From: Nocardioidaceae bacterium
GTDB taxonomy: Bacteria > Actinomycetota > Actinomycetes > Propionibacteriales > Nocardioidaceae
Assembly (NCBI GenBank): GCA_013813125.1
Contig: JACCSH010000244.1
Coordinates: 1-6,912 of the forward strand
Length of the DNA: 6,912 nucleotides
Direction of reading: 5' to 3'
In this document: positions 1-6,886 of the stretch, one piece after another
Layout: every line of letters begins with the position of its first letter
How positions within the stretch are numbered: position 1 is the first letter of the stretch
Translations under genes and position numbers: made by a program
Notes under the pieces: generated by a model
Databases searched by the model: none
The model's input: only the letters and a program-made list of their open reading frames with translations
What the model was told of the DNA's origin: nothing

Positions 1-2214
1 GTAGATCGCGGAAGCCTCGCGGATCCGACCCGTCTCGGCGAGCACCACCGCGGGAGCCAGAGCTCGGATCACCCCTGCCGTCGGAAAGTCAAGCTCGTCG
101 GCTGTGGCGTTGGCGAGACCGTTCGAGGCAAGGGACTCCGCGTCGTGTCCTACGTGGTGTGCAGTCGTGGACAGAAACCCCGCCCAGACGACGGGAGCAG
201 TGGGATGTCCCAGTGGCGCGATGGTGCTGAACGCCTCCTCCGCGAGCCGACGGGCATCGTCGAAGCGGGCTTGAGCCTGCGCGAGCACAGACTGGCTTCG
301 GAGCAACAACCAATGGGCCGACCGTCCCTGGATCTCCTGGGCGCACCGGGCCGCCGCCTCGATTTCCCTCGCCACCACTGACAGATGGCCGCGTTCGAGG
401 GCGGCGTCGATCCGCGCCAGGTGCCCGGACAGCGCCGCATTCGGACTTGCCGGCCCGCGCCCAACAGCCAGCATCCGCTCGGCCAGATCCGCTCGTTCCT
501 CCAGCGTGTCCGGTCCTGAGCACACCTCCTGGCGGGCCTTCAACGCAGCCACCAAGGCGGCCTGTTCCCCGCACTGCTCTGCCAGAGTCAGCGACTCTTC
601 GCTCGCTACGCGAGCGGTCTCGTCGTCGCCGAGGTACATGCAGACCTCCGCCAGCCTGGCCAAGACCACGGCCCGGAGCGGAGCGTGGCTCGCGTCCAGC
701 ACCGCGATTGCCTGTTCGCACAACTGCCTGATGACGAGGTCGCTCTCCGGCTGGAAGGTCGGCTCCGTCACCAGCGCCGCTTGCGCCACGAGGTCAGGTC
801 GCCCCATATCGGCTGCGAGGGCTGCCGCCTCCACGCACGCCTCGAGACCTCCAGGTAGGTCGCACGACAGGTAGAGCGCGGGTCCGAGGCCCAACAGCAG
901 CCGACAGCGATCGGCCTGATCAATATCATTCGTCCCGACGTCGAGCGCCAGCCGAAACAGCTGAGCGCTCTCCTCGTAAGCGTGGCGACGCATCGCCTCG
1001 TTCCCGGCGCGCTCGATCCAGACGGTCGCCCTGACCTTGTCGCCCTGGACCGCGGCCACGGCCCAGTGACGAGCCAAGTCGAACAGGTGCGGTCCGGGCT
1101 GATCGCCATACAGCTGCTCGAGTGCCCCCGCCGCCAGGCGATGAAGGTGCACTCGCTCAGGTGTTCCCAGACCGGCCTCGATCGCGTCCCGGAGGAGGGC
1201 GTGGGCAAAGCGGTGCTGCCCGGTCAGTGACGGAACCTCGACGAGTCCGGCCGAGGCTGCTTCGTCGAGCAGGGCTAGGCAGCGCAGCACCGGTAACCCG
1301 AGCATGGCGGCCGGGACAGCCGCCGAGAATTCCCGGCCGACGATCGAGGCGGCCCGCAGCAGCGCCACCGAGTCCGCCGACAGCCGACTCAGTCGAGCGC
1401 CGACCGCCTCCCGCAGGTTCCAGGTGATCGGAAGAGCAGTTCCATCGCTCCGATCGGCAAGTGCTTTGGCGAGCTCGGAGACGAAGAAAGGGTTGCCGCC
1501 GGTCAGCTCGTGCACGTGAGCGACGTCGGCGTCACCGACCTCATGGCCGATCACGGAGGCCAGATGCTGTCCGACGGCCGGCGCCGCCAGTCCGCCCAAA
1601 CGGATGTGTCGCGTAACCGGTTCCCTCAGCAGTTCGGCAAACACGGCGCCATTCGTCTGTTCGGTGTCGCGCGAGTTCACAACCACGAGGAGGCGCTCGG
1701 CCCTCGCGCTCCGCGCGACGTGCTGCAGAAGTAGCAACGAGGCCTGGTCAGCCGAGTGCGCGTCATCGAGCACGATCGCCAAGGGGTCTCGATGAGTCAG
1801 ATGTCGAAGCAGCATCGTGACTGCATCGAAGAGCCGGAACCGATCCTCCATCGAGCTCTCTGCGTCCGCCAGGTCCGCGGAGCCGGCGAATATGTCGGGC
1901 GCCAGATTGGCAAGGTCAGCGGTGAGTCGGTGTTCGGCTGCGATCGCCGCCAGGTCGATCCCGTTGCCTACAGCCCGAAGAACCTGCCGCCACGGCCAGT
2001 ACGGCGGCGCACCCTCGGCGTCGACGGCCACCCCCCACACCCCGAGAACGCCTTGCGCCGCCGCAGAGGTCAGCAGCTCCTCCGCCAGCCGGGTCTTGCC
2101 GATGCCTGGCTCGCCTAGACAGGCCACCATGCGGGGATGACCCTCGAGTGCCGCCTCGAGACACCCCCGGAGCATTGCCAGCTCCGGCTCCCGCCCTACC
2201 AGCCCGGTCTGCAT
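1..2214 (-). CDS. STAND/AAA-type ATPase, probable large LuxR-family transcriptional regulator (N-terminal part; 3' end outside window)
   Basis: The frame is open for 738 codons from ATG 2214 to the window edge with no stop, so the protein is longer than seen. It opens almost directly with a signal-transduction ATPase module. Residues 5-12 read LVGREPEL. The Walker A is GEPGIGKT at 34-41. The motif GAPPYWPWRQVLR, frequent in actinobacterial regulators of this type, follows at about 69-81. The Walker B is LAIVLDDAH at 145-153, an arginine turn NSRDTE lies at 180-185, and GGNPFF is at 239-244. A winged-helix-like part ends in HRFAHALLRDAI (about 336-347). From about 380 onward the protein is Ala/Leu-rich and helical, like the TPR-type repeats of the MalT/LAL family. 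Such proteins usually end in a LuxR helix-turn-helix that binds promoters after ATP and ligand binding, but that end is not visible. A cyclase or other output cannot be excluded. GTG 2217 is an alternative start with better spacing to a GAGAGG site. ATPase assignment is secure; the transcription-factor role is inferred. Confidence 0.9.
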   Translation of the reverse strand, partial: MQTGLVGREPELAMLRGCLEAALEGHPRMVACLGEPGIGKTRLAEELLTSAAAQGVLGVWGVAVDAEGAPPYWPWRQVLRAVGNGIDLAAIAAEHRLTADLANLAPDIFAGSADLADAESSMEDRFRLFDAVTMLLRHLTHRDPLAIVLDDAHSADQASLLLLQHVARSARAERLLVVVNSRDTEQTNGAVFAELLREPVTRHIRLGGLAAPAVGQHLASVIGHEVGDADVAHVHELTGGNPFFVSELAKALADRSDGTALPITWNLREAVGARLSRLSADSVALLRAASIVGREFSAAVPAAMLGLPVLRCLALLDEAASAGLVEVPSLTGQHRFAHALLRDAIEAGLGTPERVHLHRLAAGALEQLYGDQPGPHLFDLARHWAVAAVQGDKVRATVWIERAGNEAMRRHAYEESAQLFRLALDVGTNDIDQADRCRLLLGLGPALYLSCDLPGGLEACVEAAALAADMGRPDLVAQAALVTEPTFQPESDLVIRQLCEQAIAVLDASHAPLRAVVLARLAEVCMYLGDDETARVASEESLTLAEQCGEQAALVAALKARQEVCSGPDTLEERADLAERMLAVGRGPASPNAALSGHLARIDAALERGHLSVVAREIEAAARCAQEIQGRSAHWLLLRSQSVLAQAQARFDDARRLAEEAFSTIAPLGHPTAPVVWAGFLSTTAHHVGHDAESLASNGLANATADELDFPTAGVIRALAPAVVLAETGRIREASAIY

Positions 2215-2225
2215 CACTACGGCAG

Positions 2226-2231
2226 CCTCTC
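2226..2231 (-). promoter_or_regulatory. Candidate ribosome binding site of the STAND regulator
   Basis: On the minus strand the sequence reads GAGAGG. It lies 8 nt before GTG 2217 and 11 nt before ATG 2214, which are adjacent in-frame codons. The spacing slightly favours the GTG start. A third in-frame start, GTG 2247, has no convincing site at proper distance. An in-frame TGA near 2273-2275 closes the frame further upstream, so the protein cannot extend beyond that. Confidence 0.45.
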
Positions 2232-2304
2232 GCGTCGTCCCCTCCACATCATGACAGCGGAAGTCTCCGCCTCACCACAGTCTCGCGGCGCATAGGCATG
2301 GCTA

Positions 2305-2327
2305 TCCGCGAAGGGCGCCGTCGCGGA
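2305..2327. repeat. Perfect 7-bp inverted repeat, possible operator of the STAND regulator
   Basis: TCCGCGA at 2305-2311 is mirrored by TCGCGGA at 2321-2327, with a 9-bp centre that itself contains the palindrome GGCGCC. It sits about 90-113 bp upstream of the STAND gene start and lies across the spacer of the only promoter-like pair found there, the place expected for a repressor site. A 7-bp repeat of G/C-rich bases can arise by chance in such DNA, so this is a candidate only. Confidence 0.3.
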
Positions 2328-2415
2328 CAAGCTGGGAGCGCTCAGTGAGCACCGGCGGCGCAACCTGCGACCCTTGGCTGCGGTCAGCCCTGCCCGGCAG
2401 CCGGCGTGGGCATCC

Positions 2416-2449
2416 GCGGCCCTACCGGTCGCGTTGCTTGGAGGGCCGC
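2416..2449 (-). terminator. Candidate stem-loop downstream of the receiver-pseudokinase gene
   Basis: GCGGCCCT at 2416-2423 and AGGGCCGC at 2442-2449 form a perfect 8-bp GC-rich stem with an 18-nt loop. It begins about 10 nt after the TAG stop of the minus-strand gene ending at 2460. The position fits a terminator or an mRNA 3'-end stabilising hairpin. No T-rich tract follows on the minus strand, and the loop is long, so a classical intrinsic terminator is not shown. U-tract-poor terminators are described in actinobacteria. Confidence 0.35.
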
Positions 2450-2459
2450 ATGTTGAGGA

Positions 2460-3776
2460 CTAACTGGCCTCGACCGGGGTCTCGTTTCCAACAGGGTGCA
2501 GGGGCAGCGTCAGGGTGACGATGGTGCCTTGGTCGGGTTGTGAGTCCAGTCGGATCTGGCCCCCCTGCAGGTCGACCAGGCGCCGGCACATCGCGAGCCC
2601 GACGCCGATACCGGTGGCGTCGTGGGACTGGCTCGTGTCGAGCCGCTGGAAAAGGTTGAACACCCGGGCATGATCTGCGGGGGCAACTCCGATGCCGTTG
2701 TCCTTCACTGTGATCGCGGCGAACCCGTCCCGCACCTCTCCCGTCACTCGAACAGTTGGCAGCTGGGAGGTGTTGAAGACGATGGCGTTGCGGACGAGGT
2801 GGTGCAGGACAGTCGCCAACAGTTGGGGATCAGCTACGACGCTCGGGAGGTCGCCGACCGTCGCCTCAGCTCCGCGTTCGGCGATCTCCTCAGCCAGATC
2901 GGTGTAGACGGCCCGAACCACCTCGCCTGGATTCACCGGCTCCGACTGCGGTTGAGCTTGCCCGGCTTCGGTGAAGGCGACAAGGGCGTCGACCGTCGTC
3001 TGCATCCGAGCGGCCGATTCGACGATGTGGTCGACAAAGGACCGGCCCGTGTCGTCCAACGCCTCGGCATACCGGCTCTGTAGCAAACTAGCGAATCCGC
3101 TCATTACCCGCAGCGGCTCGGTGAAGTCCTGTCCGAGAACGTATTGCAGGACCTGGAGGTCAGTAGAAACTGCGGCGACGCCGGCTTGCCCAGTCGCCGG
3201 GCCAGTGACAGCGGCGGCGGTAGCGGCTGCTGACGCGTAAGCCGTCGCCGGGGTGGAGTAAGCAGATACACGGTGCGCAGGGATGGTAGTCCTGACGCCT
3301 GCTTCGGCGACAGGAGGCAAGTTGGTTGTGGTCGCCACATCAGAAGCCGCCTCCGCGGTGGGGCTCGAGACACGCCGGATCGTGGCGGCGAGGTGCTTCA
3401 AGTCGCTGCTCTTGTTGAGGTAGGCGGCCGCGCCGCCCGCCATCGCCCGTTCGGTGACTGCTTCGTCGGCGAACCCCGACAGCATCACAACGGGAATCGT
3501 CGGGAAGCGGTGCTGCATCTCCGCCAACACCTCGAAGCCGTCGAGCCCGGGCATCCCGATGTCCAGAATGAGACAGTCGGGGCGGTGGCGGTCGGTGAGT
3601 GCGAGCGCCTCGGCGCCATTTGCTGCCTCAGCGATCACACAGAAGCCCTGTCGGGCAGACAGCACGTGTCGAGCCAGCGTCCGGATAGCGGCGCTGTCGT
3701 CGGCCAGCACAACTTGGATGACACCGCGGGAGATGTCATTGGCGTCAGGGGAGACGGGTTGCAGAGCGAGCGTCAC
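2460..3776 (-). CDS. Response regulator receiver fused to a histidine-kinase core lacking the phospho-accepting histidine
   Basis: This is a cytosolic two-component protein of 438 residues. The receiver domain (about 20-137) is complete: acidic pair D26/D27, phospho-acceptor D72 in LDIGMPGLDG, S100 and K122. An Ala/Thr/Pro-rich linker follows (about 138-203). A dimerisation region (about 206-270) resembles the HisKA of phytochrome-like kinases, whose H-box normally reads SHDLQEPLR. Here it reads GQDFTEPLR, so Q216 stands where the catalytic His should be. The ATPase domain (about 280-427) keeps N330, the G1 box DNGIG (359-363), an F-box-like FNLFQRL and a glycine-rich GIGVGLA (389-395). The usual N-box Lys is V333. 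ATP binding is plausible, but standard autophosphorylation is not expected. There is no membrane segment or DNA-binding domain. The start is GTG 3776, with AGAGG 5 nt upstream and no nearby in-frame ATG. It is divergent from the hybrid kinase, whose HPt domain could phosphorylate D72 (inference). Confidence 0.93.
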   Translation of the reverse strand: MTLALQPVSPDANDISRGVIQVVLADDSAAIRTLARHVLSARQGFCVIAEAANGAEALALTDRHRPDCLILDIGMPGLDGFEVLAEMQHRFPTIPVVMLSGFADEAVTERAMAGGAAAYLNKSSDLKHLAATIRRVSSPTAEAASDVATTTNLPPVAEAGVRTTIPAHRVSAYSTPATAYASAAATAAAVTGPATGQAGVAAVSTDLQVLQYVLGQDFTEPLRVMSGFASLLQSRYAEALDDTGRSFVDHIVESAARMQTTVDALVAFTEAGQAQPQSEPVNPGEVVRAVYTDLAEEIAERGAEATVGDLPSVVADPQLLATVLHHLVRNAIVFNTSQLPTVRVTGEVRDGFAAITVKDNGIGVAPADHARVFNLFQRLDTSQSHDATGIGVGLAMCRRLVDLQGGQIRLDSQPDQGTIVTLTLPLHPVGNETPVEAS

Positions 3777-3781
3777 GCATA

Positions 3782-3786
3782 CCTCT
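3782..3786 (-). promoter_or_regulatory. Ribosome binding site deciding the GTG start of the receiver-pseudokinase
   Basis: The minus strand reads AGAGG, 5 nt before GTG 3776. An ATG at 3780-3778 lies between them but is out of frame with the long protein, and the first internal Met is residue 87, inside the receiver domain. GTG 3776 is therefore the sensible start. Confidence 0.5.
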
Positions 3787-3837
3787 AAGTGATCGAGTTA
3801 CTACGGAAAGTCAGATAAGGCGAAGAATATCAGTGCC

Positions 3838-3860
3838 TTTGCGTAATATGTTTGCGTAAT
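3838..3860. repeat. Perfect 10-bp direct repeat, candidate shared operator
   Basis: TTTGCGTAAT occurs at 3838-3847 and again at 3851-3860, separated by ATG, giving a 13-bp period. The match ends exactly at 10 bp on both sides. Tandem direct repeats in a divergent promoter are the usual form of response-regulator binding sites, but the period does not match the 11-bp PhoB/OmpR pattern and no specific regulator can be named. No DNA-binding partner is visible except, possibly, the truncated STAND regulator. Confidence 0.55.
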
Positions 3861-3907
3861 CAAAGTATGACACTGAGTGATTGACCCCTCTTCTCCGCTC
3901 CCAAGCT

Positions 3908-3914
3908 GAGGAGG
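3908..3914 (+). promoter_or_regulatory. Ribosome binding site of the hybrid histidine kinase
   Basis: GAGGAGG is a strong Shine-Dalgarno match ending 10 nt before GTG 3925. A second purine run, AGAAGGG at 3919-3925, ends 8 nt before the in-frame ATG 3934. The start is therefore either GTG 3925 or ATG 3934, a difference of three residues that does not affect any domain. Confidence 0.6.
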
Positions 3915-3924
3915 CGACAGAAGG

Positions 3925-6783
3925 GTGCAGCGGATGAGTTCTGGAACCGGCGAGGCGTTCGGCCTCCTCCCGTGGTGGGAAGTTGAGGCGATAGCAAACG
4001 CGATCATCAGCGTAGCCATGTTCACGATCGCAGCGCTGATCTTCGTCCCCCTCGCCCGCACGAACCAGCTCAGAACCAATCGTCTGGCCGTGGCCGCTGC
4101 GGCGGTGTTCTTTTTTGCGGCTGTCGGCAGAGCTTTTGCCGCAGCTAGCCCCCTGGTTGCCCTCACGTTGGGAGGCGGCGAAGTAGCCGTTACCGGTCTG
4201 GCAACGTGGTGGCGGGCGGGCTGGAACCTGTTGACCGCCATGGTCGCGATCTACTACATCGTGCTGCGCATACGACAGGGCAAGCGGCTTGTCGGCGCGC
4301 CGCTCTTCGACGACCTTGTTCACGTCAAACACGTCGAGGAACTCGAGGCGCTTAAGGCGCAGACCGCTGCTCGTGCCGAGGCCGAGGCCGAGCGCGACTC
4401 CTCCGCCAAGATGCTGAGGTCGATCATCGACAACAACCAGTCGGCGATCTACGTCAAGGACCTGGACGGCCGGTACCTCATGGTGAACGCGGAGTTCGAG
4501 AAGATCTTCGGGGTAGCGGAGGAGGGCGTACTGGGGCTCCGGGACGAGGTGCTCGACCCAGAGCTCGCGCCGGTGTGGCGGGCGGCCGACTTCAAGGCTC
4601 GGGACGGGGGATACCAGCTGGAGGAGGTGGTGGACAGCCCGGACGGGCGGCTCTACTTCAGCTCGGCGAAGTTCCCGCTTCACGACGCTGAAGGGGTGGT
4701 CTATGCGACGTGTGGAGTGTCTTTGGACGTGACGGAACAGAAGAAGGCAGTCTTCGCCATCGCTCAAGCACGAGATGAGGCTCTGTTAGCGGCTGCTGCC
4801 AAGTCGACATTCCTGGCCACGATGAGTCATGAGATCCGTACGCCGATGAACGCGGTGATCGGGATGACGGACCTCCTGCTCGACACCGACATGGATGAAG
4901 AACAGCAGGAGTTCCTCAACACGGTGCGATCGAGCGGTGACGCGCTGTTGGCGGTCATCAACGACGTTCTGGACTTCTCCAAGATTGAGTCGGGAGCGCT
5001 GGACCTGGAGTCGAAGCCGTTCGACCTCTGCGACGTGGTTGAGAACTGTCTGGATCAGGTGGTGGTGCCTGCGACGGCGAAGGGAGTTGAGCTCGTCTAC
5101 CACGTAGAGAAAGACTTCCCTCAACGTGTGACCGGGGACGTTGTCCGGGTGCGGCAAATCTTGATCAACTTGCTCTCCAACGCGGTGAAGTTCACCGACC
5201 ACGGTGAGGTGCTGGTCGAAGTCAGCGCAGCGACGACCACCGATTCCCGTATCCAGGTCACGATGGCAGTTACCGACACAGGGATCGGAATCGCCGAAGA
5301 GGCGCTCGACCGGTTGTTTGAGTCGTTCAGCCAAGTTGACGCGGGCACGACCCGTCTCTATGGAGGAACCGGGCTGGGGTTGGTGATAAGTAGGCGTCTG
5401 GCCGAGGCGATGCACGGTGGCGTGAACGTCATCAGCACCGTCGGGAGTGGGTCGACATTCACAGCCACGGTCGTACTCGATCCATGCCCAGATGCTCCGT
5501 CCGAGCCGGTCGAAGCGGCAACGCTGGCCGGTAGATCAGCCCTCCTCGTCGACGACAATCCCACAAACCTGCGGATCCTGGACTACCAACTCACGAGCAT
5601 GGGCATCACCTGTACGACGGCACTGAGCGCTGCCGCGGCTTTGTCACTGGTGTCCGACGGTCTGCGCTGCGACGTCGCTGTTCTCGACATGCACATGCCG
5701 CAAATGGACGGCGCCGACTTGGCAGCGGCGTTAGCGCTGATACCCGACTGGACCGCCCCACTTGTTCTCCTGACCAGCTTGGGAGAGCGACCCGCCAACG
5801 CGGAGTCGCTTGCCGCCTTCATCACAAAGCCGGTCAAGCGAGCCGTCCTACGAGACGTGCTCGCATCAGTACTGACGGGCCGCGCCTCCAGTCAGCGGCT
5901 CGTACCAGCCGGCGCGGAGGCAAGCGTCCCAGATGAGTCCCAGCCGTTGCGGGTGCTGCTCGTCGAGGACAATGTCATCAACCAGCGGGTCACCCAGCTG
6001 ATCCTCGCCAAGATCGGCCAACCCATCGATATCGTCGGAGACGGACAGAAAGCCGTCGACGCAGTCCAGACTCGGGCCTACGACGTCATCCTCATGGACC
6101 TTCAAATGCCGGTAATGGACGGTCTGGAGGCCACCCGCCGCATCCGAGCCACCGCGCTTGAGCATCAGCCGCACATCGTGGCGATGACCGCCGACGCGCA
6201 GATCGAAGACCGCCAAGCCTGCACTGTCGCCGGGATGGACGGCTATCTCGCCAAACCAGTCCGGGCCCGCGAATTGCGCGAGTACCTCATTGAGGTTGGC
6301 TCTACCATCGCCGATGCCAACCGCCGCGACACAGACACGTCCGCAACCGTCGGGCAGCTTGTCTCTCCAGCCCCGTCGACGGTCACTGAGCCCCCGGCAC
6401 CGCTCGTCGACGATCCTCCGGCGGACCCCGTCGCGTCGGCGATTGACATGGACGACTTCGACGAACTGATGACCCAGTTCGACGATCCGGACGGCGAGAT
6501 TCGCAACGAGCTCATCGGCAGCTATCTCGCAGACGGCGACTTCCACGTCGGCCGGCTCGTCACCGCCGCCAGTGAGGGAGACGCAATCACGGCTGCCGCC
6601 ATCGCCCATGCCATGCGTACAACCAGCGCCCTTCTAGGCGCGGCCGCACTGGCCGACCTACTGCACCAAACAGAGACTTCGGCTCGCGATACTTCCGACG
6701 ACCTGCGGCCGCTCGCGCTCCTCGTCGACACCGAGTACGCCAGGGTCAGTGAGTCCCTTCTTCAGCTGGCATCCCCTTCATAA
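3925..6783 (+). CDS. Membrane-bound hybrid sensor histidine kinase (PAS-HisKA-HATPase-REC-REC-HPt)
   Basis: This is a complete multistep phosphorelay protein of 952 residues. Three predicted membrane segments lie at about 22-43, 54-80 and 98-115. The Arg-rich loop at 44-53 and RIRQGKR after the third segment suggest an outside N-terminus and a cytoplasmic remainder. A coiled coil (about 132-165, with AEAEAE) leads into a PAS domain (about 163-273, with IYVKDLDGRY). HisKA has H302 in SHEIRTP. HATPase keeps N419, DTGIG (451-455) and GGTGLGL (480-486). Receiver 1 has D543/D544, D588, T617 and K635. Receiver 2 has E681/D682, D725, T755 and K777. A Pro/Thr-rich linker (about 800-838) precedes an HPt domain with H895 in AHAMRTTSALLGA. 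All catalytic residues are present, so the expected route is H302 to a receiver Asp to H895 to a separate receiver. The ligand sensed is unknown; no haem or flavin motif is evident in the PAS. The layout is BarA/ArcB-like, but orthology is not claimed. The stop is TAA at 6781-6783. Confidence 0.97.
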   Translation: MQRMSSGTGEAFGLLPWWEVEAIANAIISVAMFTIAALIFVPLARTNQLRTNRLAVAAAAVFFFAAVGRAFAAASPLVALTLGGGEVAVTGLATWWRAGWNLLTAMVAIYYIVLRIRQGKRLVGAPLFDDLVHVKHVEELEALKAQTAARAEAEAERDSSAKMLRSIIDNNQSAIYVKDLDGRYLMVNAEFEKIFGVAEEGVLGLRDEVLDPELAPVWRAADFKARDGGYQLEEVVDSPDGRLYFSSAKFPLHDAEGVVYATCGVSLDVTEQKKAVFAIAQARDEALLAAAAKSTFLATMSHEIRTPMNAVIGMTDLLLDTDMDEEQQEFLNTVRSSGDALLAVINDVLDFSKIESGALDLESKPFDLCDVVENCLDQVVVPATAKGVELVYHVEKDFPQRVTGDVVRVRQILINLLSNAVKFTDHGEVLVEVSAATTTDSRIQVTMAVTDTGIGIAEEALDRLFESFSQVDAGTTRLYGGTGLGLVISRRLAEAMHGGVNVISTVGSGSTFTATVVLDPCPDAPSEPVEAATLAGRSALLVDDNPTNLRILDYQLTSMGITCTTALSAAAALSLVSDGLRCDVAVLDMHMPQMDGADLAAALALIPDWTAPLVLLTSLGERPANAESLAAFITKPVKRAVLRDVLASVLTGRASSQRLVPAGAEASVPDESQPLRVLLVEDNVINQRVTQLILAKIGQPIDIVGDGQKAVDAVQTRAYDVILMDLQMPVMDGLEATRRIRATALEHQPHIVAMTADAQIEDRQACTVAGMDGYLAKPVRARELREYLIEVGSTIADANRRDTDTSATVGQLVSPAPSTVTEPPAPLVDDPPADPVASAIDMDDFDELMTQFDDPDGEIRNELIGSYLADGDFHVGRLVTAASEGDAITAAAIAHAMRTTSALLGAAALADLLHQTETSARDTSDDLRPLALLVDTEYARVSESLLQLASPS

Positions 6784-6825
6784 GCACCTCGTCTCCAGGA
6801 TCCTGTCCCTGCGACCGCGTTCGAC

Positions 6826-6841
6826 ACGTCGCCACGTCGCC
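6826..6841. repeat. Two tandem copies of an 8-bp unit
   Basis: ACGTCGCC is repeated head to tail at 6826-6833 and 6834-6841, and the match runs one base further at the left end and one at the right. With two copies only, it may be a slippage duplication or chance. Confidence 0.4.
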
Positions 6842-6886
6842 ATGGAGCCCGGTCATGAGGGTCAGCACTGCCGCAAGTGCACGGAG

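Larger units (their letters stand above)
2215..2459. other. Intergenic region between two minus-strand genes
   Basis: This 245-bp gap separates the stop of the receiver-kinase gene from the start of the STAND regulator, both on the minus strand. I see no credible gene in it. It holds two perfect inverted repeats (listed separately) and a short GGCTG-CGGT-CAGCC hairpin at 2376-2389. A weak promoter-like pair for the STAND gene can be proposed on the minus strand: TTGTCC at 2330-2325 and GATAGC at 2306-2301, 18 bp apart. This is only suggestive in GC-rich DNA. The gap size argues for a separate promoter rather than tight co-transcription. Confidence 0.5.
3777..3924. promoter_or_regulatory. Divergent promoter region
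   Basis: These 148 bp separate two genes transcribed away from each other, so both promoters must lie here or overlap the gene starts. The middle (about 3810-3870) is markedly A/T-richer than the surrounding DNA, as expected for promoters in a high-GC genome. Possible -10 elements include TATTCT on the minus strand (3829-3824) and TATGAC on the plus strand (3866-3871). Neither has a convincing -35 at standard spacing, so exact promoters are not assigned. The region contains a perfect direct repeat (listed separately). A loose pair AGTGATCGA (3788-3796) and AGTGATTGA (3876-3884) lies near the two edges. Confidence 0.75.

Noticed and set aside
89..721. 210-codon minus-strand frame, Arg/Gly-rich
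   Set aside because: It is out of frame with the continuous 738-codon STAND protein on the same strand and has the Arg/Gly/Pro composition of an off-frame reading.
2376..2389. GGCTG-CGGT-CAGCC hairpin as a terminator
   Set aside because: Stem of only 5 bp without a T-tract on either strand; too weak to call.
2214..2401. Riboswitch or structured leader before the STAND gene
   Set aside because: Only simple inverted repeats are visible; no conserved multi-helix arrangement or known riboswitch core could be recognised.
2622..3083. 153-codon plus-strand frame opposite the kinase core
   Set aside because: No family motif or ribosome binding site; the opposite strand encodes the ATPase domain with recognisable N, G1 and G2 boxes.
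3180..3245. Ala/Val-rich stretch (residues about 178-200) of the receiver-pseudokinase as a possible membrane segment
   Set aside because: It is mostly Ala, Thr and Gly with Pro and Gln interruptions and few large hydrophobic residues; a flexible linker fits better.
4376..4393. Three tandem GCCGAG hexamers
   Set aside because: They encode Ala-Glu repeats in the coiled coil between membrane segments and PAS, so they are explained by protein structure.
3811..4767. 318-codon minus-strand open frame opposite the N-terminal part of the hybrid kinase
   Set aside because: It has an arginine/histidine-rich composition typical of antisense frames in GC-rich coding DNA, no recognisable domain, and lies wholly opposite membrane, coiled-coil and PAS coding sequence with clear protein-level signatures.
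5866..6609. 247-codon minus-strand open frame opposite receiver 2 and the HPt domain
   Set aside because: It mirrors the plus-strand codons of a well-defined receiver and HPt and shows no family motif; it is an antisense shadow.
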